Program-made: the position numbers and the translations under genes | Notes under the pieces: generated by a model | The model's database searches: none | What the model saw: the letters and a program-made list of their open reading frames with translations, nothing else | What the model was told of the DNA's origin: nothing | In this document: positions 55,500-64,000 of the stretch, piece after piece | Layout of the letters: every line of letters starts with the position of its first letter | How positions within the stretch are numbered: position 1 is the first letter of the stretch | Origin: Annona cherimola | Lineage: Eukaryota; Streptophyta; Magnoliopsida; Magnoliales; Annonaceae | Assembly: GCA_030490835.1 (NCBI GenBank) | Contig: CM059971.1 | Location: forward strand, 126,078,564 to 126,142,563 | Direction of reading: 5' to 3' | DNA: 64,000 nucleotides

Positions 55500-56324
55500 G
55501 GGCAGTTTGGAGTCTGGACAAACATTGAGTATTAATTTTTTTGGGCAGCTTCCATTAATTGATAATTTTATATGAATTTTATAATTTGGAGGGCTGTAGA
55601 TGTTATACAAATTTATACGAAAAATGTGTTAAAAATTTTATAATCGTTCGAATTCTTCAATTGAATATCTCTAGTTTACTATGATTCAATTATTAAAAAA
55701 AATTGAAAACAAAGATAGTTATCTTTCAACGCATCTGATTGCACATTGAAATTTTAGTGCTACCAAGGGCAAGACCCATTTTTCCATTTTTTTTGAAAAT
55801 TTTTATAAGAATGTTAAAATAGGTGTATTTAGTTTATAATTCAAGTTTTATCATTTTTGTAATATGTGTGTATATATTTTTTTGATTTTAAAAAATAAAG
55901 GTATATACACATGTTTTAACTTTAAATGATTAAAATATTTTTATTTTAAAAAATATATATATACTCATTTTCAAAAATAATAAAACTTAGTAAATAAGTT
56001 AAATATGCCTAATTAATAGTTTTACCAAAAAATTTAAAATAAAACACATCTTCAAAAATAATAAAATTTAATATATAAGTTAAATCTGCCTGATTAACAG
56101 CTTTACCAAAAAAAAAATTAAAATAAAAAATAAAATTTGCATCTGAATGCTCTAAATTTTTTAATATGGGTGCAGTAAATTGGAGGTCAAACAAAGAAGT
56201 ATTGAGTTCTATTCAAGAAGTGCTTTAAGATTTTGTTAGAACAATGGGTTTCAATGAACTAAAGACAAAACGGTTTGGAAGAGAGGTTTTTGCTGTTGAT
56301 TTCTACTTGTTTTTAGGGAAGAAT
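55500..56324. other. AT-rich intergenic DNA
   Basis: A partial local duplication: CTTAGTAAATAAGTTAAATATGCC at about 55985 and TTTAATATATAAGTTAAATCTGCC at about 56068, each followed by TAATTAA/TGATTAA and AGTTTTACC/AGCTTTACC. No gene seen. Confidence 0.5.
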
Positions 56325-57860
56325 TCTCAAATATAACCATGTATTTTTACCATAAATCCTCTTACGCCGACGAATTTTCAAATATTTCTCTTGTACCATG
56401 AATTTTACCATAATTCTTCACAGATCCACGTCGTTAAGATGGAAACAAACTACTCTTAAGTGACAATGATAATGATGATCATGCCCCTGTAAAAACAACT
56501 TTTACAACTTTTCACAAGAGAATTCATCCATTCATCTCCAACTGTGCAGGCCTCTTATCCAGTGTTGGCGGAGTTAGCCTGACGTTTCCATTAGTCATTG
56601 CAGCTCCTCTCCTTCGGGTGCCATTATTATCTTCTCCAGCGTCACCTCGAAGCAATGCAGTTTTCTTCTTCCCTTATATCGTTTTCCTTCATTTCTACTG
56701 TTCACTTTTATTTTTTTTGATCGCCTCTCACTCCAATCCCCTATACCCATGCCCTGAATATCTCTAATCCCAGCAATGCAAATTTGCAGCTATCATCCAT
56801 CACTAGCGAGTACTAATTTTATTTTCTAGCTAAAGTATCATAATCCTCAGGATATTCTTCCCAAAATGAGCTCCATGATTGTTGGCACTTGCAATCTCGC
56901 ACGAGAAGCAATTGGACGACGATCAAAACCAACCATCATAACAACGCCACCAAAACAACAGTCTTATCGGTCTTGCAGCCTTTTGTTGTTGAGTCTCCTT
57001 ATTCTCTCTTCTTCTCCATGCTCCCTCATCTCCCTCCTGATGCAATGATGCATCGACTATAGCTGTGAAGTTAGTAGATCATGGAAGAAATGACAACAAC
57101 ATGATGGCTCATTATCAAGCTTCATAAAGGATTTGTCATGGTTTTTCACTGATTTGATGGAGATCAATACACTTTGGGTTCTTGCTCATTGATGGCTGCT
57201 AGATGAGCATTTTGATGGGTTCCTACCTGGAGATGGAGATTGGCCCGCACTTGTTAGAGGTTTGCGAGCAGTAGAGGAGAAAAATTCAAATCAACAATAA
57301 CACGCGATTTAGGTGGCCAAAGATGGGATTGGCATGCATTTATTAGGGGAAGACGATGGCGGCAGATGGGCAGTTTCGGTATTTAGTTAATATAAAAAAA
57401 TTTAAAAATGAAAAAATTTAATACGTAGCAAATGGGTGTGTTTGTTAACAGTAAAAAGTTGTCAAGTTAAAACTTTTCAATCTAAAATTTTTCAATCTAA
57501 AACTTTTCACTCTCCATAATTATCCTATTTTTTAATCATTTCTTCACATTTTTCTATACAACTACCCTACTTTTCAATCATTTCTACACAACTACCAACA
57601 CAACAAACCTATCTATTTCAACTTTATCCTATTTATTCTTCATCATCACCCATATCATATCACATCATTTGACAACTTTTCATCTCTACAACTTTTCATC
57701 AAAAGTTTTATCCATTCCCAAACACACCCAATGAATGATAACAAAATGAATATAGAGCAAATTATAGGTAAAATTCGTGGGTTTACGAGTAATATTAAAA
57801 AATCCGTTGGTATAAAGGGAATTATGGACAAAATATATAAGTATATTTGAAATTTTCTGT
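56325..57860. repeat. 1.5-kb long-inverted-repeat element carrying non-transposon sequence
   Basis: Arms of about 95 bp at 56327-56425 and 57767-57858 are inverted (TCAAATATAACCATGTATTTTTACCAT against ATGGACAAAATATATAAGTATATTTGA, and CGAATTTTCAAATATTTCTCTTG against its partner). The interior 56530-57390 is GC-richer and gene-like (CCTCTCCTTCGGGTGCC; an ATG at 56866 opening 60 codons rich in Ser/Leu), unlike the empty foldbacks elsewhere. A MITE (57434-57729) has inserted into it. It looks like a Pack-MULE-type element with captured DNA, but the source is not recognised. Confidence 0.45.
57434..57729. repeat. Tourist-like MITE, copy 8, nested
   Basis: GGGTGTGTTTGTTAACAG at the left and CCCAAACACACCC at the right, flanked by AAT (57431-57433) and AAT (57730-57732). 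It contains a short internal duplication of CTTTTCAATCTAAAA. It lies inside the right part of the 56325-57860 element, so it is younger than that element. Confidence 0.7.
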
Positions 57861-58504
57861 TGTTTTTTTCCACTTCAGACGAAGGCTAATGCCCTTGCCC
57901 TAATCCAGTTTTGAATTCCAGACCTATACACTCGCACGCACTAAACTCTTGCACATGCATATACTTATACACATGTTAACGGTCAACAACCTATCATCTA
58001 GGTTTTACTTGTCTTTTTACATGCATGGCTCTGATGTCATGGATGAGCCCCGATGGGGCGTTGATTAAACGATTTTTCTCTATAATAGAGAGTCGTTCAA
58101 TACAACTTATTGCTAGCCAGTTTTTCAAAATATTATTTTAACTCGATTCATTATAACTTATAAGTTGCTTGAAATTTTATTATTTTATTTTTATTTTTGT
58201 TTTTATCAGAAGTGTAAGTTATATTTTTTTTTATATTTGGTATTTACAATCATCTCAATCGGTATTGTAATCAAGCTCTAAGACGTTTTAACAATTTTCA
58301 TATAAAATTCTTACAAATTTCTAACAATATCCCTGCAAATTTCCTTATTTGGTGAATACTCCTATAAATTACGGAGACTATGCCACCCTTCCAACTAACA
58401 TTGTTTTGGCATCCACACTTGTCTGCTCTACCATGGGGCGTAATGGTAGTACAAGTTATGCTTAGTTCTCACTCTTTTATAAAATTTAATATAGAGGGTA
58501 TTTT
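57861..58504. other. intergenic DNA
   Basis: No gene or bounded repeat recognised. Confidence 0.5.
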
Positions 58505-58765
58505 GCAAACCTTAAAACTTTTGTCACTGAAACTTTTTACTTTCCGCAACTATTTTATTTTTTAATCATTTCTTTACATCTTCTTATACAACTACCCTAC
58601 TTGTTTATTATTTTTACATAATTATCTATTTACAAAAACCTATTTATTTTAACTTTATTATCTTTATTTCTCATTATTATCTATATCGTATCACACTATT
58701 TCTACCAATTTAAAAAATTTTACATTAAAAACTTTTCATTAAAATTTTTATCACTTTTCAATCAC
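58505..58765. repeat. Tourist-like MITE, diverged copy 9
   Basis: Interior words of the family (ATTTTTTAATCATTTCTTTACATC, TACAACTACCCTACTTG, TTTTAACTTTATTATC, CGTATCACACTATTT) are in order. The terminal GTGTGTTTGG words are decayed (TTGCAAACC; TTTCAATCACTC). Confidence 0.5.
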
Positions 58766-58881
58766 TCTCAAATTTTAAAATTTTAGCATTTTAACCTTTA
58801 AAGATAAAATGTACAAGCACCAGCGTACATACATATCTTTTTTATATTTAAAAATAAAAAAGTACTAAATTTTAAGTACGA

Positions 58882-60110
58882 GGAAACTTCTATGAAACCT
58901 CATTTTTACGCAACCCATCCGTTTTTAATATGTACATGGTTGATGAAAAATCCACTTCATCTATTGTATTTAACTTCACTTATATTATTATGAAAACCTT
59001 TTTATTTTTCTAATATCACTATATCTGGGTATAATCTACAAACATATAAAATCAACATGATAAAATGATTTAATAATGAATATTAATTTTAAATAGTATT
59101 TTCAACATTTAAACCTTCTAAAATATCATCGCTATGTGGATAAATGATTCTATAAAATATTACTAAAATCCAATATATATATATAAATATATTTAAATAT
59201 TTTTCCTAATTTACATATGAATATACATATTTAGGAGCAAAACTCGGGTCGGTTCGGTTCGGTTCGGTTAGTAATCTACCATACTCATACCCTATTTCTG
59301 GAAAGTCTACCCGCTTACAAGGTCGGTTTCTAGTTTCTACTATACCTTACTCTATCCATTACACATAGGGTCGGTTCCGATTTTGGTTCAAAATTGGTTC
59401 CTATAATAACTAATGACAACATGTGAAAAAATATTTTTTGTATTGTTTTAAATAATATAAAGCAATACTCATTTACATTTTAGACTTTATAATTAATTCC
59501 ATTTTGTTGTTATTGATGTCTATTTTCATATTCTTTCTAGTCTTATTATCCATGTTAATAATAACATTAACATCGTCATCTGCGTTCATGCTATAATCAT
59601 CCTTTATTACAAATACAAACCCTATATAATTTATAAAAAAATAAATAAGGAACCAATAGTAATTTATTAGTGAATGAGGGATAGAAACTATTATGTATTT
59701 ATTTATATACATATTTATAATTATTTACATATCATAGTACCTGTGTGGGTACCAATTCGGGTCGGTTCTGGGTACCCAGTTTGTGTACTCTACCCTTACC
59801 CTATTTATAGGGTTGGGTAATGATTTCTACCCTACCTGTACTCATAGATAAAATTTTCTACCATACCTTACCTAATTTAGGGTTGGGTTAGTGGGTACCT
59901 TACCCAAGTTGCACCCTTATATCTATTGTTGAGCAAACGTGACCTATACACAAATTAGATCCAAATGAAACTTAGTCTCATAGTTAAATAAATAATGTTA
60001 GATATAATGAATGGATTAGATTTTTCATTAAACATAAAAATCTTAAAATTTGAGGAAGTTACATGGAACCACTTCTATGTACTTCAGTTATATAGAATCA
60101 ATCTCGTTTT
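58882..60110. repeat. foldback element family 2, second copy, split by a hAT-like element
   Basis: The left arm AAACTTCTATGAAACC with GATGAAAAATCCACTTCATC, and the right arm GATTTTTCATTAAACAT through ATGGAACCACTTCTATG, match the element at 22051-22560. The two halves are separated by the insertion at 59232-59919. Confidence 0.55.
59232..59919. repeat. non-autonomous hAT-like element nested in the foldback
   Basis: Ends TAGGAGCAAAACTCGGGTCGG and ACCCAAGTTGCACCCTTA are inverted. Flanks TACATATT (59224-59231) and TATCTATT (59920-59927) match 6 of 8. A GGTTC tandem run is at 59253-59268. Open frames inside are AT-rich noise. Confidence 0.5.
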
Positions 60111-61056
60111 AAGTATATACAATTCCAGTGAAGCTTACTTTTACATATTTATTTTTAATTTTTAAAATTCAAGCTTTTTAAAGAATGCAAAATGACGTAA
60201 GTGTCTTTGAAATTGATGATTTTTAAAAAATTAAAAATAAATATGTAAAAATATTTCAAAATGATAACATTTTGTATATAGATTGAATACATTTAGGTAA
60301 TCATGTTTATGAAAAATAAAAAATATAACTAATTATAAAAATAAATGAATGTTGTATTTTATCCCTTAAGTACATCGTAGTGTATATAATCATACTCCTT
60401 TTTCTTCGACTGTTCCTAACAAATAAGAAATGTTATGCATGTGATATGCGCCTTACAAGTGGTACATGGTCACTTGGGTAGGGTTTTTGGAATGGTTGCT
60501 AAAACTCATTTGCTTTATTGGTTGGAACGGTTATATAGGGATGCAAATGTGACCAGTGTATATATTGGATTTGGATGAAACTTAGTCTTATAATTAAATA
60601 AATAATATTAGATACAATGAATGAATTAGATTTTTCATTAAGTATTAAAATTTTAAAATTTGAGAGAGTTACATGAAACTGCTTCCATGTAATCCGATTA
60701 TATAGAAGAGATTTCGTTTTAAGTATATGCAATTCCAGTGAAGCTTACTTTTACATATTTATTTTTAATTTTTTAAAATCAAGCTTTTTAAGGGATGCCA
60801 AATGACCTAAATGCCAAATTGATTTTTTAAAAATAAGAAATAAATATGTAAGTATTTTACAATGGTAAAATTTTGACATAGATTGAATACATTTAGGTAA
60901 ACATATTTATGAAAAATAAAAAATATAACTAATTGTAAAAATAAATAAACGCTGTACTTTAACGTTAAATAGGTCATAGTATATATAATTATACTCTTTT
61001 TTCCGTGGTCGTTCTCAAGAATACATAACGTTATGCATGTGATATCCGCCTTATAG
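59938..61056. repeat. tandem duplication of a roughly 510-bp unit
   Basis: Unit A about 59938-60457 and unit B about 60548-61056 align along their whole length (GATGAAACTTAGTCTTATAATT, TGCAATTCCAGTGAAGCTTAC, GATTGAATACATTTAGGTAA, GTTATGCATGTGATAT), offset about 605 bp. The sequence after unit A (GGTAGGGTTTTTGGAA at about 60478) recurs at about 63190 after unit B, with a 2.1-kb insertion in between. Confidence 0.7.
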
Positions 61057-63166
61057 CCGCCACACAACAGTTACACGAGCCCCATTTTCCCAGCCCGAAC
61101 CCGGACCGAATTGAAATCAGTTCGGCCTCGGGTTAAGGTAAGTCCGAACCCGATTTGGAGTGCATAATTCATACTCTATATATAGCTCGTTTTCCTCTCG
61201 CAACCCTAGCCAGTCGACAGCCTTCTTCTTCGTCGAATCCTAAAACCCTACATCCCATCGCCTCCATCGAATCCTAGCATCAGAGAGCAGACAGGTGACA
61301 GCTGCTTTTTTCTCCATCGAACCCCTAGCAGCCCCATTTCCGGCAGCTGTGCAGCCGCTGCATTCGTCGCCCTCCTTTGTCATTTCCGGCAGTATTCTTT
61401 CACTGCTGCCGTGCTGCCCTCCTCCATCATTTTCGACAGCCCTGTAGCCGTTGCGCCCAACGCCTTTTCCAAATTCCGAGCGGCGACCTCAACTTTTTCT
61501 TCCTTTTCCCTGTTCGTTGCAGCAAGCTTCTTCTCCGACGAACCAAGTTGCTCCGTTTGTCATTCGACTACCGCAGCTTTGCTCTGTTGCTGCGGCGAAC
61601 TGATTTTCTCTTCCTCTATCATTTCCGGCGAACAGGTATCTCTGTTGCGGCGGGCTTCTTCTCCTGCGACCTACACTTCGAGCCGCAACTACCGAGGTTT
61701 GTTTCCCCTTTGAATATTCTAAGGATCCCTTTTCATTTTCTATCTATTCTCTCCATTACAGGCTGTTTATTTTTGAAATACAGGTTGTCGATACTTTCAA
61801 ACCGTCCCTGATCTTTCATCAACTGCTGTTGTCACCTTCCTAGCAGCCACATTCCTTGCTATCGATTAGCATATCTGATCTCCGACAAGGTAACACACAA
61901 ATACCCTGGACGACCAGTCCTATAGCTCGAATTATGCCGCTGTGTATGTGTTCAGGTGTTGATTTGCATTACTTATTGACTTGTAATATGGAAATAGTTG
62001 TGATAATTGATATAAATTGTTGATTTGTTTTTGCTTATTTCTAATATAGGTAGAATTATTGTGATTCACACAAAAATATCTAATTGTGGGTGAATATTAT
62101 AAAAATGTTACTTAGGTGGTTAATTAAATATGGAAGATTCAAGTAATATGCAAGACAAGACTAATTGAAAGTTTGACCAAGAAACTTGCAAAAGAATAAT
62201 GACGCGAAAGATTGTTTTTGATGAATTTCCATTTAAATTGGTTGAGAATGAAGGGTTTAGAGAATTTTGTAAAGTTGTGCAACTACTCATTAAGCATGTT
62301 TCTAGAACCACTGAAGATCGGTTAAGAGCATCTCCAAAGGATGCAGAATATGAAGAATTTATTAATCAACTAGACAAATATGCAAAAGGTAAAATATATT
62401 TTTATATGTTTTAATTATTTAACATACTTTCGATACTATTTTCTTCCATAAAAATACTATTTTCAAACTACTATTAGTTGTTTTTATAGGAAGTTGATGA
62501 ATCATCAATATGCAACTCTTTACCTCATCTTCCACCAAAATATTAATTTAGACAAGGTATTAATTATAACTTTGAACATATAAACATTGTTCCTCCTTAA
62601 GTCTAATTATATAATATAATATCAGATTGTTGCATTTTCTGTTAGGGAAAAAGAGTTTGGCTTGGTGATAGTTTGAAGACAAGAAGAATGACAACTATGT
62701 TGCAAACTTGGGATGTTTTATTTGATTGTGTTGTAACTCAAGTGCGTATGTTGGATATTGTAATTTGGTTCATATAATTTAGTTGTGTGAGCTTGAGACT
62801 AATAGTTGGATATATGTTGTACTTGTAGTAATCGTAAATTTGACTTGATATTGTACCTCTTCATTCTCCTGCTTGATGCAAAGAGAATATCTACATGAGG
62901 TTTCTTATTTCTACTCTTAATTATTCTTGAATTGTCTTGTTTTAAAATAAAAAAATTATCATTTTAAACTTCTTTTTGGTGGTCTATTCGAAGTTGAATG
63001 AGTATGGGATCTGTAACAAAAATATGTTGATGGAGAATTCCAACCTGAATTCGAACCCGAAACTCAACTTGAACCTGAATTTCAAAAATAGGTTTAGAGT
63101 TTAAGTTTACAAATAGGGTTGGGGTTGAGGTGAAGCTGGGTTTCATGAGCCCGAGCTGCACCCCTA
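61057..63166 (+). mobile_element. hAT-like insertion with transposase remnant
   Basis: It interrupts unit B of the tandem duplication, while unit A supplies the uninterrupted form. The right end reads GAGCTGCACCCCTA, the inverted form of a TAGGGGTGCAGCTC hAT end. The left end is not a clean match. Flanks CTTATAG (61050-61056) and CTTATGAG (63167-63174) resemble an 8-bp duplication. Inside: a TATA box (CTATATATAG, about 61176), a CT-rich leader with AACCCTAG/AAACCCTAC, a coding remnant at 62199, and a possible later exon (GGGAAAAAGAGTTTGGCTTGG, about 62644). Confidence 0.55.
62199..62414 (+). pseudogene. hAT transposase N-terminal fragment
   Basis: Frame with KIVFDEFPFKLVENEGFREF, the hallmark of the region after the BED zinc finger in plant hAT (Ac/RICESLEEPER-like) transposases, where the usual form is DELPF..VE.EGFR.F. 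The frame just upstream (KFDQETCKRIM) fits the family but an in-frame stop lies before it. The dimerisation domain and catalytic core are not seen in this insertion. Confidence 0.6.
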
Positions 63167-63174
63167 CTTATGAG

Positions 63175-63388
63175 TTGTCCGTGGACCCCCGGTAGGGTTT
63201 TTGGAACGGTTCCTAAAACCTAACTGCTCTTTATCAGTTGGAATCTGTGCAGCTGGAATTCATCTCCTCTTTCTAATTTTGCTGCTAATTCCTTCCAAAT
63301 TACGATATTGGTATCTTTCATCTAGTTCTTCAATGCAATTCTAAGCAGCGAAAGTTCTGCCTCGGTGAAAATTATTGACACAGGTGAA
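63175..63388 (+). promoter_or_regulatory. promoter and 5' leader of DCAF13
   Basis: The region between the hAT-like insertion and the ATG. Its first 70 bp repeat the sequence at about 60478-60540. No TATA box is evident. The hAT-like insertion therefore lies within about 220 bp of the start codon. Confidence 0.4.
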
Positions 63389-64000
63389 ATGAAAGTTAAG
63401 GTGATTTCTCGCTCAGCCGATGAATTCACGCGTGAACGTAGCCAAGATCTTCAGGTGATTTTTAACTTCTTTTGAGGATTTGTGCAATGCTTGATACGAG
63501 AAACTTGTGATTCTAGGAATGATGAACATTGATGGTGAGCTGAATGCAAATCTAGAAAAATGACTTTTTGTTTAGATGTCAAAGAGATTTTTGCATTAGG
63601 AAGTGGTTTTTGTATTCATGGGAGTGGGATGGAGATTTGTTGCAGTGCTTTCTGGCAAATGATTTTTGCACCTTCCTGAGCCCTAGGTTTTCCTTAGATT
63701 TGATTATCCTTTCTGGAAGTGCAATTCTGTGATTGAACTAAAGGATGTCCGTAATTTCAAACTGCATATTTTACAGAGAGTTTTTCGAAACTATGATCCT
63801 AGCTTGCGCCCTCAAGAGAAAGCCACTGAATACGTCCGTGCCCTCAATGCTGCAAAGTTGGATAAGGTTTTCTTTTTCCTCCCAAAATTGAACCATCATA
63901 GATAGGTCTTTTCTTTTGACTCACCATTTTATTCTCCTCATCAGATATTCGCAAGACCTTTCATTGGAGCTATGGATGGCCATATTGATGCTGTGTCATG
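63389..64000 (+). CDS. DCAF13: DCAF13 / SOF1-like WD40 protein, 5' part (runs off the window)
   Basis: Exons 63389-63454 (22 codons), 63777-63866 (30 codons) and 63945 to beyond 64000, all joined in phase 0 with GT/AG borders. The N-terminus MKVKVISRSADEFTRERSQD, then RVFRNYDPSLRPQEKATEYV, RALNAAKLDK and IFARPFIGAMDGHIDAVSC are the conserved SOF1 N-terminal region leading into the first WD40 repeat. In yeast and animals SOF1/DCAF13 acts in the small-subunit processome with U3 snoRNP in the nucleolus, and in some species as a CUL4-DDB1 substrate adaptor. Only about 71 residues are in the window; the WD repeats and Sof1 C-terminal domain lie downstream. Confidence 0.9.

Noticed and set aside
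61377..61811. 100-144 codon Ser/Phe/Leu-rich frames in the hAT-like insertion
   Set aside because: CT-rich leader DNA read in two overlapping frames; composition explains the openness.

Overview
This window is nuclear DNA from a flowering plant, probably a woody eudicot or magnoliid and not a grass. The evidence is a spliced gene with GT/AG introns, AT-rich intergenic DNA full of class II elements, a Tat-lineage Ty3/gypsy retrotransposon primed by tRNA-Arg, and plant-specific proteins such as an E6-like wall protein. The species cannot be named from sequence alone. There are four supportable host genes, all on the + strand.

Layout: (1) 1-6,600 is intergenic and AT-rich, with inverted-repeat elements and MITEs. 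(2) 6,886-29,180 is a 22-exon alpha-glucan phosphorylase gene of about 1,013 residues. Its first exon encodes a plastid-transit-like leader and an ACT (amino-acid-binding type) domain ahead of a complete GT35 phosphorylase core. Its introns hold a MITE, Mutator-like foldback elements, a 3.2-kb degenerate RTE-type LINE with a 20-bp target duplication, and a short second LINE copy whose 5' end is inverted (twin priming). (3) 29,788-41,461 is a complete, young 11.7-kb LTR retrotransposon. It has 1,160-bp LTRs with about 8 differences, CCCCC target duplications and an uninterrupted gag-pol frame with two RNase H domains. It sits 0.6 kb past the phosphorylase stop codon in the same orientation. (4) 41,467-44,700 is intergenic, with a Mutator-like foldback and a MITE. 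(5) 44,738-45,439 is an intronless secreted E6-like gene. (6) 45,600-52,700 is repeat-rich, with a hAT-type element containing a nested tRNA-derived SINE, other hAT-like repeats and two unexplained higher-GC islands. (7) About 52,900-55,450 is a gene with a long leader intron encoding a 132-residue plant-specific protein of unknown function. (8) 55,500-63,200 holds more foldbacks, MITEs, a tandem duplication and a hAT-like insertion carrying a transposase fragment. (9) 63,389 to the end is the start of DCAF13 (SOF1-like WD40 ribosome-biogenesis factor).

The host genes look like unrelated single-copy neighbours, not a cluster. The most notable biology is the ACT-phosphorylase fusion. It suggests a plastid starch/malto-oligosaccharide phosphorylase controlled by a small ligand, possibly an amino acid. 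It lacks the long insertion of the standard plastidial L-isoform. All exon coordinates were placed by eye from splice consensus, phase continuity and family alignment from memory. No search or alignment program was run.
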